Shown here one piece after another: positions 26,098 to 33,944 of a DNA stretch of 64,000 bases. Made by a program: the position numbers and the translations under genes. Below the pieces are notes generated by a model. That model did no database searches. It had not been told where the DNA came from and saw only the letters and a program-made list of their open reading frames with translations. Source of the DNA: Bacillus sp. Cs-700. Its GTDB lineage: Bacteria > Bacillota > Bacilli > Bacillales > Guptibacillaceae. Location: contig NZ_CP041063.1 in the NCBI RefSeq assembly GCF_011082085.1, positions 2,294,001-2,358,000 on the forward strand, read 5' to 3'. Every line of letters begins with the position of its first letter. Position 1 is the first letter of the stretch.

Positions 26098-26265
26098 ATG
26101 GGAGTCCAACTCCGTAAAGGCATGATTGATCGTCGAACCTACCTAATTCGTAAACTACTAAATTCACCTGATAATCGGAAAGATCTTAGTAAGTTACACG
26201 AGCTTACGTTAACTGAGCTTGAGAAGATGTATGCGGATAATAATTGTAATAAACAAGTGTTGTAG
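26098..26265 (+). CDS. Fur-regulated basic protein (Fbp)-like small protein
   Basis: A 55-residue basic protein with a strong AAGGAGG ribosome binding site. The pattern RRTYLIRKLLNS and KLHELTLTELEKMY resembles the FbpA-type pattern (…LI.KL…LYELTLSELE…) of small proteins that in B. subtilis act with the FsrA sRNA in iron sparing. No clear Fur box was identified upstream, so iron regulation here is by analogy. Confidence 0.65.
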   Translation: MGVQLRKGMIDRRTYLIRKLLNSPDNRKDLSKLHELTLTELEKMYADNNCNKQVL

Positions 26266-26290
26266 TGGTAAATGATGTTCAATAGATAAT

Positions 26291-26335
26291 AAACCGCGCA
26301 TAGTCCGCCTGAGGCGGACTATGCGCGGTTTTTGT
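26291..26335 (+). terminator. Terminator after the Fbp-like gene, with GTCCGCC core
   Basis: A perfect 19-bp stem (AAACCGCGCATAGTCCGCC, loop TGA) followed by TTTTG. Its inner core is identical to the terminator at 24829. Confidence 0.92.
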
Positions 26336-26340
26336 TTGTT

Positions 26341-26370
26341 AGAGGGGTCAGGCTCGAGCCTGACCCCTCT
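26341..26370. repeat. Palindromic repeat, copy 4 (30-bp perfect), forming the 3' end of cblS
   Basis: AGAGGGGTCAGGCTC and its exact complement. The minus-strand cblS reading frame runs into it, and its TGA provides the stop at 26348-26350. Confidence 0.92.
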
Positions 26371-27079
26371 TTATATCTACTCTATTAAAATACTGCCCCG
26401 CTCGCTCGAACAGTCGATCTTCTACCGCTCCATCATAAGCCATTATAAAACTAGTGGCCGGGCCTGAAGATTTATAGAGATCTAAATCAGTTTGAACCAT
26501 ACTTTCCACTACTTCCACGCTATCTACAAGCTCATTCAATTCATAAATAATCCCTTTCGACCCAACTGGAAGCACAGCCTGAACGCCTTCCTGCTCACTC
26601 ACCCAGCGAAAGAGTTCTAGTGGAGCGATGGCTGTCACTTCGTTCACTACTTCTTCTCCAACAAGAGGTTTACCAATCACCGCGAATTTCGTTGCATATT
26701 CTATGCGAACTTTCGGTAACGTGCGATGTTGCTTTCCAATCACCACAACTCCAAGCGCGGATTGAAGTAGCGGCATGTTGGTTTCCGAGCTTCCCGTTAT
26801 CGTGATTTCGTGGTCGAAACCAAGCTCTCGTTTTCCTCGCTCCACGCCACTCACCAGAGCTTTCCATTCACGATCACCACAAAAGTTATGCATCACGACG
26901 GAAACCGGCATTCCACCAAGAGCGATGTTTTCCATCACTGCGACGCGAAAAGCGTAGTAAGCGACAACGTCGTATGGAACCGCTACATGATCTTGTTCTT
27001 TCATGCCAATTGCACCACTGTTGTCGCTTGTGATGATGAGGGTTTCGGCGCCAAGCTCAATAACTGTGCCGTCTCTCAT
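26348..27079 (-). CDS. cblS: Alpha-ribazole kinase (CblS-like, AIR-synthase fold)
   Basis: 243 residues related to the AIR synthase/PurM superfamily: LIITSDNSGAIGMKEQDHVA, FRVAVMENIALGGMPVSVVM and ITGSSETNMPLLQSALGVVV. In Listeria and Geobacillus, CblS phosphorylates alpha-ribazole to alpha-ribazole phosphate, replacing the missing CobT route, and its gene is paired with the transporter gene cblT as here. The start overlaps the cblT stop by 4 bases. The last residues (KRGQARA) and the stop codon are encoded by the palindromic repeat at 26341-26370, so the native C-terminus seems to have been altered by that repeat. Confidence 0.82.
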   Translation of the reverse strand: MRDGTVIELGAETLIITSDNSGAIGMKEQDHVAVPYDVVAYYAFRVAVMENIALGGMPVSVVMHNFCGDREWKALVSGVERGKRELGFDHEITITGSSETNMPLLQSALGVVVIGKQHRTLPKVRIEYATKFAVIGKPLVGEEVVNEVTAIAPLELFRWVSEQEGVQAVLPVGSKGIIYELNELVDSVEVVESMVQTDLDLYKSSGPATSFIMAYDGAVEDRLFERAGQYFNRVDIKRGQARA

Positions 27080-27561
27080 AAGCTTGCGAGTCTTCTTTTC
27101 TCAAAATGCGGAACAAGCCGCGGAATGAGAATGAGCGCGAGAGCGAGATTTAGGACAGAGGCAATCAACAGACTTGGAACGATCGCCACGTAAAATCCTG
27201 TGCCCATGAGGAATAAGAAAGGAAGCGGCGCGACAAGTCCATTTCCGATCGCAAACGTAGCGGAAGCCCACTTCGTCTTTTTCGCTTCGTATAGTTTGCC
27301 AAACAGCCAGACGAGCGCCGCCATCTCTCCTGCAATGGCAAGGTGCATGGGGCCAAGCGGAAATCCGACGATAAGCGCAGATAACAAATGCCCGAAGCTT
27401 GCGATCAGCGCGCCGCATCTTTTTCCTAGAAGAACCGCTGCAATAAGGGCTGGAAAGGCATCGAGCGCTACACTTCCAACAGCTGACGGCATTTTAAAAA
27501 TGGCGCCAACGACGGAGAGTGCTATGAACATCGCAAGTAAACTTGCGCGTTTTCCAGACAT
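27076..27561 (-). CDS. cblT: Alpha-ribazole transporter S-component (CblT-like, ECF type)
   Basis: 161 residues with five or six hydrophobic segments, starting SGKRASLLAMFIALSVVGAI and containing ALDAFPALIAAVLLGKRCGA and GFPLGPMHLAIAGEMAALVW. This fits the small substrate-binding subunits of energy-coupling-factor transporters. Coupling to cblS and its place in a cobamide operon point to alpha-ribazole uptake. The shared ECF module (EcfA/A'/T) is expected elsewhere in the genome. Confidence 0.8.
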   Translation of the reverse strand: MSGKRASLLAMFIALSVVGAIFKMPSAVGSVALDAFPALIAAVLLGKRCGALIASFGHLLSALIVGFPLGPMHLAIAGEMAALVWLFGKLYEAKKTKWASATFAIGNGLVAPLPFLFLMGTGFYVAIVPSLLIASVLNLALALILIPRLVPHFEKRRLASL

Positions 27562-27564
27562 GCG

Positions 27565-28155
27565 TTACTCTCCTTTACGCTTCCCGCCGCGGAACACCTT
27601 TGCGCTTCTTGCGTATTCGATGTCTTTTACGTTTAAGCGGAAGTTGACCACGCGTGCGAGCGCGAAGAAGTAGTCGGATAGTCGGTTTAAGTATTTCATT
27701 GGAACGGTTGGTACGTTTTCAGCTTCTTTCATTAATGTCACAACATGACGCTCGGCGCGACGTGTGATCGTCCGTGCGATGTGAATCGTTGCGGACGGTT
27801 TGCTGCCGCCTGGCAGGATGAATTTTTCAAGTGCCGGTGCTTCTTCAATGAATTCATCAATTCGCCCTTCCAGGTATGTGATCGATTCTTCTTTCAGCTT
27901 CAATTCACGTTTTGGCGAAACGTTCGCAAGGTCACCACCGCAGTCAAAAAGCTCATGCTGAATTTTTTCAAGGTCGTCGATTAGGTCATTAAGCGACTCT
28001 TTCCCAAGTTCACTTAGCTCCACGATCGCCTGTCCTACGAATCCGTTCACTTCGTCCACCGTTCCGTAAGCGTCAACGCGCACGTCGTCTTTGTCGACTC
28101 TGCCTCCGATAATGCTCGTTTTTCCTTCGTCACCTGTTCGCGTATAAATTCTCAT
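27565..28155 (-). CDS. pduO: Cob(I)alamin adenosyltransferase, PduO type
   Basis: 196 residues with the family signature RIYTRTGDEGKTSIIGGRV at the N-terminus (ATP binding) and VDAYGTVDEVNGFVG, then FILPGGSKPSATIHIARTIT and RRAERHVV near the C-terminus. It adds the upper adenosyl ligand to reduced corrinoids. B. subtilis YvqK is the close relative. It is needed because the downstream enzymes CobU/CbiP act on adenosylated corrinoids. Confidence 0.93.
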   Translation of the reverse strand: MRIYTRTGDEGKTSIIGGRVDKDDVRVDAYGTVDEVNGFVGQAIVELSELGKESLNDLIDDLEKIQHELFDCGGDLANVSPKRELKLKEESITYLEGRIDEFIEEAPALEKFILPGGSKPSATIHIARTITRRAERHVVTLMKEAENVPTVPMKYLNRLSDYFFALARVVNFRLNVKDIEYARSAKVFRGGKRKGE

Positions 28156-28173
28156 CCCTTTTTCCCCCTTTGA

Positions 28174-28608
28174 TTATTTAAGCTGCTGGTTCAGGCCGTA
28201 CCAGATCACGTCAACGCGGTCGGCTACGGCCGCTAGATCCTGGTACGCCCATCCGGTTAAATCGCGCCAGTCGCGGTCTTCTTTTTCCATCGGTACAATG
28301 CCTTTTGTAATATCCGTGCCAATGATGACGACGGTACGTTCATGTCGCTCGCTTTCCCACGTGCGCCAGATGCCAAGAAGCGACTGCCAGATTGCCCGGC
28401 ATTCTTCAAGTCCTGATTCGGCCGTTAGCCCCTTGAGCCACTGTTCCACACCTTCAAGAACGACCACATCTCCGTAAAATCGACTCACATTAAGCGGGAT
28501 TTTCGTTTGGTCATAAGCGGATTTCCAGCAATGATCTTCGGTTAAGCCGTAGAAGTTCTTCACCCATTTTGTTTTGCCATTATAGGCACCACCCGTAACG
28601 AAGTGCAT
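28174..28608 (-). CDS. CobU-like P-loop protein lacking the guanylylated histidine region
   Basis: 144 residues. The start MHFVTGGAYNGKTKWVKNFY resembles the CobU P-loop (GGxxxGK), and VVVLEGVEQWL, RTVVIIGTDITKGIVPM and VADRVDVIWYGL recall the later parts of CobU. It is shorter than CobU (about 180 residues) and has no counterpart of the RIxxHxxxR segment holding the GMP-accepting histidine, which is intact in the other CobU at 31392. GGAGGG precedes the ATG; the gene overlaps cobC by 49 bases. It might be a kinase-only form or a diverged accessory protein. Confidence 0.65.
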   Translation of the reverse strand: MHFVTGGAYNGKTKWVKNFYGLTEDHCWKSAYDQTKIPLNVSRFYGDVVVLEGVEQWLKGLTAESGLEECRAIWQSLLGIWRTWESERHERTVVIIGTDITKGIVPMEKEDRDWRDLTGWAYQDLAAVADRVDVIWYGLNQQLK

Positions 28609-29171
28609 CGCGCGTCCCTCCTTAGATCTTCTCGTTTCCATTCAAGCTCAACGGCCGAACCGTGCGGAACTTTCCATTCCCAGAACGACCGCTCCTCAGG
28701 CGCATATTTCATTAACAAGTAGCGGATCACCCCACCATGCGTTGTAAGGATCACCTTTTTATGCAGCTGCAAATTCATTTGTTCAACAAGTGCCTTAAAT
28801 CCCTGATCAATTCGCTCCGTAAATTGTGCGAAGCTTTCTCCACCAGGCGGCGCGTCCGCGAGCGGATCGGACACCCAGCTTCGATATTGCTTATCATGTT
28901 CAAGGTCGGCATACGTTTTCCCTTCCCATTCCCCAAAGAGGATTTCGCGAAATAGCGGCATCGAAATCGCTTTTCGATGCGGAAAAAGTCGTTTTGTCGT
29001 CTGAGTGCATCGGTCCAAGTCACTTGTAAAAATCAAATCATAATCATCCGTCACGTCCGCAAATTCAGCGTCTTCGCTTATTGACGGATTCGTCCATCCA
29101 ATATAAGCACCGCGCTTATTGTCTTCGGTTATGCCATGACGAAATAATGTAATAACCACACGCTCATCCAT
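28560..29171 (-). CDS. cobC: Histidine phosphatase family, probable alpha-ribazole phosphatase
   Basis: 203 residues of the phosphoglycerate-mutase-like fold: ITLFRHGITEDN (catalytic RHG, His12), IFTSDLDRCTQTTKRL, FGEWEGKTYADLE, PPGGESFAQF and VILTTHGGVIRYLL (second His). In this operon it most likely removes the phosphate from alpha-ribazole phosphate or from adenosylcobalamin phosphate. It overlaps both neighbours (43 bases with cobS, 49 with the CobU-like gene), an unusually tight packing. Confidence 0.85.
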   Translation of the reverse strand: MDERVVITLFRHGITEDNKRGAYIGWTNPSISEDAEFADVTDDYDLIFTSDLDRCTQTTKRLFPHRKAISMPLFREILFGEWEGKTYADLEHDKQYRSWVSDPLADAPPGGESFAQFTERIDQGFKALVEQMNLQLHKKVILTTHGGVIRYLLMKYAPEERSFWEWKVPHGSAVELEWKREDLRRDARCTSLRVVPIMAKQNG

Positions 29172-29920
29172 AAAAGCACCTCCATTCCTTCAACGCTTGC
29201 GCCAAGCACATCGCCTGTGATGCCGTTAAACCATCTTAGACTATTTCGTTTCATTCCGAGTGCCACCACGATCATGACAGCACTTAAGAGTAGCGTCATC
29301 CAAAACGCCTCGACTGAAATGAGTAACGTCGCTCCGCTCATCAAGATCCAATAAATCGGATAGATCCATAAGCATGACCGCTCAATTCCTTTTTGAAAAA
29401 AGGCGGCGAGCCCCTTGTCTTTTGCCGGCCGTATCAAAACAAGAAACGCCCCCATCACGCATTTGCTTAAAAAGGGAATCAAGATAATGAGCAAATACGA
29501 GACGCCCTGTGCCATCTGTGCGATCTCATAGAGAAAAAGAAACTTTGCCGCAAGCAGGACGATCACCGATAAAACGCCAAACGCACCAGTGCGCGGATCG
29601 CTCATAATCTCAAGACGCTTCCCAAGATCTCGATACGAGAAAAACGCATCGCTCGCATCTATCCAGCCGTCAAGGTGAAGTCCACCGGTGAGCACCATCA
29701 TAAACAGCCAGACAAAAAACGTCGCCGCAAGCGTGGAAAATGGCGTCCATTCAAGCAGAGCATATAAAAAACCTGACGCCAGCATTCCCTGGAGTAGTCC
29801 AAGTAACGGAAACGTTTGAACTGAACGTGTCAGCTGCTTCGGGCCCATTGGGATTTCACGCCGAACTGGAATAACGGTAAAAAACTGAAGGTTGATCAGC
29901 ATCCCCTGCCACACGATCAT
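29129..29920 (-). CDS. cobS: Adenosylcobinamide-GDP ribazoletransferase (cobalamin synthase)
   Basis: 263 residues with about six membrane spans. Typical CobS signatures are LINLQFFTVIPVRREIPM at the start, GGLHLDGWIDASDAFFSYRD (metal-binding DGxxDxxDA motif near residues 83-92), RTGAFGVLSVIVLLAAKF and FNGITGDVLGASVEGMEVLL near the C-terminus. It joins adenosylcobinamide-GDP with alpha-ribazole (or its phosphate) at the membrane. Confidence 0.95.
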   Translation of the reverse strand: MIVWQGMLINLQFFTVIPVRREIPMGPKQLTRSVQTFPLLGLLQGMLASGFLYALLEWTPFSTLAATFFVWLFMMVLTGGLHLDGWIDASDAFFSYRDLGKRLEIMSDPRTGAFGVLSVIVLLAAKFLFLYEIAQMAQGVSYLLIILIPFLSKCVMGAFLVLIRPAKDKGLAAFFQKGIERSCLWIYPIYWILMSGATLLISVEAFWMTLLLSAVMIVVALGMKRNSLRWFNGITGDVLGASVEGMEVLLWMSVWLLHYFVMA

Positions 29921-31395
29921 CGGTGTTCACCTTGAAACATGAGCGATTTGATTAGCTCCCAGTTGAGATGAGGCTTAAGCTCATTCGCGAGATCGTCGTA
30001 CGTTTTTTCTTTTAACTGCTTGCGATTGATTTGTTTCTGCTCTGGCAACCCCTTTTTCGATCGAAGCCCGTTCAACCAAACCGTGCGCCACTCATCATTA
30101 TGAAAAAGGTGATGCAGATACGTCCCGATGACGCGGCCACCTTCTCCATCGTACCCTTCAGGCCGATCGCCAATCTGGAGAAACGGCTTTACCGGTTGGT
30201 CGAAAAGCGTTTCACCAAGATGAATTTCGTATCCTTCAATTGGCAAGCCCGTTTCTGTGTTTACCCCGCTCACTCGAATCGTCGTTTTCACTTCATGAAA
30301 CGTCGTTTTTGCGGGAATCAGTCCGAGACCGGATAGCTCCGTTCCTACTACCCCAGTATCTGAACCATGTTCGTCAATCAGCTGCTCCGTCAGCATTTGA
30401 TAGCCGCCGCAAATGCCAACAACGCTCCCTCCACTTGCTGCATAGCTTCTTAACGTATCTTCAAATCCTTGCTCCTTCATCCACTGTAAGTCGCTGATCG
30501 TGCTTTTCGTTCCGGGAAGAATGATCGCATCTGGCGCACCCAGCTCACGCGGATTCTGTACCCAGCGAATCGTGACGTCTTCTTCGTTAAACGGTTCGAT
30601 GTCGCTATAGTTTGAGAGAAACGGCAGCTGGATCACGGCGATCTCAATCGCGCCTTTTTTATGTAGAAAGCGATCGGTCAGCGAAAGCGAATCTTCCCCT
30701 TCTACGCGGTGGTTCACATACGGGAGCACCCCGACGATCGGGATGCCCGTACGCTCTTCAAGCCAGGTGATCCCATCTTCGAAAAGGTCTGGATCTCCGC
30801 GAAATTTATTAATCAGTATTCCTTTTACACGCCCCCGCTCTTCCTTCTCTAAGAGCTCAAGCGTCCCTACTATACTGGCAAACACGCCGCCACGATCAAT
30901 GTCTGCGACAAGAAGAATGGGAACATCCGCCATCTCCGCTACTTTCATGTTCACAAGCTCGCGATCTTTTAAGTTCACTTCGACAGGACTTCCTGCGCCT
31001 TCCATGACGATCACGTCATACGTTTTTGCGAGGTGATCAAGCGCGAGCGCGATGCTTTCAAGCCCCATTTCATAGTACGACTGGCGGTAGTCACTGCCGG
31101 AAAGCGTCCGGTACGACGTGCCAAACTGAATCACTTCCGCATGCTGATCGGACCGAGGCTTGAGCAGGATCGGATTCATCCACACGCTCGCTTCCGTTCG
31201 TGCGGCTTCCGCCTGAGCTCCCTGCGCCCTGCCGATTTCTTTCCCCTCAATCGTCACGTACGAGTTATTGGACATGTTTTGCGATTTAAACGGCGCCACC
31301 GCGTAGCCTTCATTTGCGAGAAGGCGACAAAACGCCGTTACGATCAAGCTTTTCCCGACGTCGGACGCCGTTCCTTGAATCATAATCCCGTTCAT
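29917..31395 (-). CDS. cbiP: Adenosylcobyric acid synthase (glutamine-hydrolysing)
   Basis: 492 residues. The N-terminal dethiobiotin-synthase-like ATPase domain starts IMIQGTASDVGKSLIVTAFC and contains APFKSQNMSNNSYVT and VMEGAGSPVEVNL. The C-terminal class I amidotransferase domain has SVVGICGGYQML (Cys nucleophile) and IGTYLHHLFHND (His). It amidates four side chains of adenosylcobyrinic diamide. In a salvage operon lacking ring genes it may complete incompletely amidated corrinoids. Four-base overlaps with both neighbours. Confidence 0.95.
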   Translation of the reverse strand: MNGIMIQGTASDVGKSLIVTAFCRLLANEGYAVAPFKSQNMSNNSYVTIEGKEIGRAQGAQAEAARTEASVWMNPILLKPRSDQHAEVIQFGTSYRTLSGSDYRQSYYEMGLESIALALDHLAKTYDVIVMEGAGSPVEVNLKDRELVNMKVAEMADVPILLVADIDRGGVFASIVGTLELLEKEERGRVKGILINKFRGDPDLFEDGITWLEERTGIPIVGVLPYVNHRVEGEDSLSLTDRFLHKKGAIEIAVIQLPFLSNYSDIEPFNEEDVTIRWVQNPRELGAPDAIILPGTKSTISDLQWMKEQGFEDTLRSYAASGGSVVGICGGYQMLTEQLIDEHGSDTGVVGTELSGLGLIPAKTTFHEVKTTIRVSGVNTETGLPIEGYEIHLGETLFDQPVKPFLQIGDRPEGYDGEGGRVIGTYLHHLFHNDEWRTVWLNGLRSKKGLPEQKQINRKQLKEKTYDDLANELKPHLNWELIKSLMFQGEHR

Positions 31396-31949
31396 ACGCC
31401 TTCTCCTTTCATCAGATTTGGGAGGCCGTTTTCCACTAAATAAGCCTCGTCAGCCTTTGAAACAATCCATTGATGAAGCTCACCAAGTTGCCTTGCATAA
31501 ACGTCGACAAGACCGTTTAACGGCTCATAACCAAGTTCATTGCTAACGATGACTAGCGCTTCTGAGCGTTCATAAAGTTTTTCGATGTCATTCTGAATTT
31601 TTTGTTTCATTTTCTGTTGAAACACTTCTTCTTTCCAGCTGTCATTTTGAAAAAGTTCATTGGATAGAAGGGTCGTCACGCAATCAAGGAGTACAACGGC
31701 ATTCTCGTTTAAAGATGACGCGACGCTCCCAATATCCGTTGCGCATTCCACTGTTTCCCATGGAACATTGGCAGAAGCGCGATCGTTCTGATGACGTGCG
31801 ATGCGACTTTTCATTTCGTGATCGGAGGGCTGGCCACAGGCAAGGTAATGAAGGGAGCCGCCTGTTGGACGGAGCGAAACCGCTCGCTTTTCCGCAAAGC
31901 GACTTTTCCCGCTTCTAACGCCGCCAGCTATAAAAATCAGCTGCGCCAT
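31392..31949 (-). CDS. cobU: Adenosylcobinamide kinase / guanylyltransferase
   Basis: About 185 residues, the normal CobU length. The P-loop IFIAGGVRSGKSRFAEKRA is near residues 5-23, the GMP-accepting region RIARHQNDRA follows, and LLDCVTTLLSNEL and VIVSNELGYEPL are the later motifs. It phosphorylates adenosylcobinamide and transfers GMP to it. The ATG at 31949 with GGGAGG upstream is preferred over an earlier in-frame start, and it still overlaps cobD by 13 bases. Confidence 0.92.
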   Translation of the reverse strand: MAQLIFIAGGVRSGKSRFAEKRAVSLRPTGGSLHYLACGQPSDHEMKSRIARHQNDRASANVPWETVECATDIGSVASSLNENAVVLLDCVTTLLSNELFQNDSWKEEVFQQKMKQKIQNDIEKLYERSEALVIVSNELGYEPLNGLVDVYARQLGELHQWIVSKADEAYLVENGLPNLMKGEGV

Positions 31950-33004
31950 GAGGCGAGCACCTCCCTTAATCGCTCGTTTTCTTCCGGGGTGCGAATCGCG
32001 AACCGGAGCCATCTGCCGTCGAGTCCAGGAAAGTTTTCCGTATGTCTTGGCACGATGCCTTTTTTCATAAGAAAGCTCAAAAGTTCAGATTGATCTTCTA
32101 TTTCTGGATCACGTAGGAGGTAAAAGTTAACGCTCGAGTTGGAGTATGTAAAATGGTTTTCCTCGAAAAAACGGAAGCATTTCTCTCGTTCCTGTTCGAT
32201 GACGTGATGAGTCTCTTCTACAAACACCGTGTCTTCGAGACAAAGTTCGCCCGCAAACAAAGCAAGCGCGTTGACGCTCCAGTGCGGCTGAAGCTTTTTG
32301 ATCGCTCCAATAACCTCTGGATGAGCCATCATGTAGCCGAGACGGAGCCCTGGAATGGCGTACATTTTCGTAAGGGAGCGAAGTATCATTAGGTTGGAAA
32401 AGGGAGCAAGCAGTGATGAAAACGATGATTCATCTCCTAAAAAGTCCGCAAAGGCTTCATCGATAATAATGGCGCAATCATGCTTTTTCGCTGCTTCAAC
32501 TAAAGCGAGAACAGAAGCCGGGTCATAGGTTACGCCGGTTGGGTTATTTGGGGTACAAAGAAAAACGGCATCAACGTAAGGCAATTTTTCAATTAGATGT
32601 GAGCCAAGCGCCCACTCTTTTTCCTCGAGCGTGTGATAGGTCACGTCACAACCCGCACGAAGGCAGGCGGATTCGTATTCAGAGAAAGTCGGTTGGACAA
32701 TGCAAACGCGCTTCCCTGCTAAATAACGTCCGACAAGCGTAATCAGCTCAGCGCCACCGTTTCCGATAAGCAGCTGATTTTCTTCCACGTCATGATGGTT
32801 CGCGAGCTTTGTCATTAAGCTTGCGGCGTGAGGATCAGGATAAGTTGTGATGAGCTCGAATGCGTCTGCCCATTTTTCTTTTAGGGAAGGTGGCGGTCCG
32901 AGCGGGTTCAGGTTCGCGCTGAAATCAATCTTGCGCTCGGGCTGTTCAATTTGGAGTGCTTCGTATAAGTAATGGGCGTTAGCGCCATGAGATGGTAGCG
33001 TCAA
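31937..33004 (-). CDS. cobD: L-threonine-O-3-phosphate decarboxylase
   Basis: 355 residues of a class I/II PLP-dependent aminotransferase fold. It starts LPSHGANAHYLYEALQI, then DFSANLNPLGPPPSLKEKW, LIGNGGAELITLVGRYLAG, FLCTPNNPTGVTYD and LRSLTKMYAIPGLRLGYM, with the Schiff-base lysine in SLTKMY. It makes (R)-1-amino-2-propanol phosphate, the aminopropanol arm joined to cobyric acid by CbiB. The name follows the Salmonella convention. Confidence 0.93.
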   Translation of the reverse strand: MTLPSHGANAHYLYEALQIEQPERKIDFSANLNPLGPPPSLKEKWADAFELITTYPDPHAASLMTKLANHHDVEENQLLIGNGGAELITLVGRYLAGKRVCIVQPTFSEYESACLRAGCDVTYHTLEEKEWALGSHLIEKLPYVDAVFLCTPNNPTGVTYDPASVLALVEAAKKHDCAIIIDEAFADFLGDESSFSSLLAPFSNLMILRSLTKMYAIPGLRLGYMMAHPEVIGAIKKLQPHWSVNALALFAGELCLEDTVFVEETHHVIEQEREKCFRFFEENHFTYSNSSVNFYLLRDPEIEDQSELLSFLMKKGIVPRHTENFPGLDGRWLRFAIRTPEENERLREVLASWRS

Positions 33005-33944
33005 TGAGGAGCCCTCCGATCCAGAGAATAAGTAAAAAGAAAATGCTTGCGCGATTCATGAGCATTATCGCTTTTGGAATATGTAGCGCGCTTAACTTTA
33101 TGATGGGATCCCCCATTCGCGCGCGGTTTGAATCAATGCCGCCATATGTGTTCACGCCACCGAGCTGTACGCCAAGGATCGCCGCAGTTGCCGCTTCACC
33201 CCAGCCGCTGTTCGGACTTGGATGCTGTTTGGCATCGCGAAAAAGGATGTACCAGGCGCGGAGGGTGGTCGCGTGCTTCGGCCGTTTGACGAGAAGCATA
33301 CACATGCCTGTCAGCCGCGCTGGAATCCAGTTCACTATGTCATCAAGCTTTGCTGAAGCGTAGCCGAATTCACCGTACTTTTCGTTTCGATAGCCGACCA
33401 TAGAATCGCACGTGTTGATGGCGCGGTACGCCATCGCACCAACGCTTCCGCCAATTAGCGCCCAAAAAAGCGGAGCGGTGATGCCGTCACTCGTGTTTTC
33501 AGCGACCGTTTCCACCGTGCCACGCACGACTTCGCTTTCGTCGAGGTGCGCCGTGTCGCGTCCGACGATCCATGAGAGCTTTTCTCGTGCTTCTGTCATA
33601 TTACCGTCTTGGAGCGGTTCGTAAACATCAAGCGCCGCATTCCGTAGGCTTTTTTGTGCGATGGTTGTGGCGATCAGGATCGCTTCATAAAAAATACCGA
33701 CGAGTGGGTGAAACGTGTAGGCTACGGTAACGGTAAGACCGGTGATGCTGATGACGATCAAGAGCACGATTAGCGTCATAAGTGCACCTTTTTGCTTGCG
33801 ATTGCGGCCGTTGTTCCAGCGTTTTTCAAGGAAGCTTATAAGCTTACCAAACCCCTTTACCGGATGCGGCCAATTGGGCGGATCGCCAATCAGTCGATCC
33901 AGGAAAAACGCTACGGTGATGGCAAGCAGGTGGTTCAAAATCAT
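32979..33944 (-). CDS. cbiB: Adenosylcobinamide-phosphate synthase
   Basis: 321 residues, integral membrane. Diagnostic segments are FFLDRLIGDPPNWPHPVKGF near the start, TVAENTSDGITAPLFWALIG, GSVGAMAYRAINTCDSMVGY and DDIVNWIPARLTG. It attaches aminopropanol (phosphate) to cobyric acid at the membrane. It overlaps cobD by 26 bases and btuD-cbiZ by 4 bases. Confidence 0.95.
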   Translation of the reverse strand: MILNHLLAITVAFFLDRLIGDPPNWPHPVKGFGKLISFLEKRWNNGRNRKQKGALMTLIVLLIVISITGLTVTVAYTFHPLVGIFYEAILIATTIAQKSLRNAALDVYEPLQDGNMTEAREKLSWIVGRDTAHLDESEVVRGTVETVAENTSDGITAPLFWALIGGSVGAMAYRAINTCDSMVGYRNEKYGEFGYASAKLDDIVNWIPARLTGMCMLLVKRPKHATTLRAWYILFRDAKQHPSPNSGWGEAATAAILGVQLGGVNTYGGIDSNRARMGDPIIKLSALHIPKAIMLMNRASIFFLLILWIGGLLIDATISWR

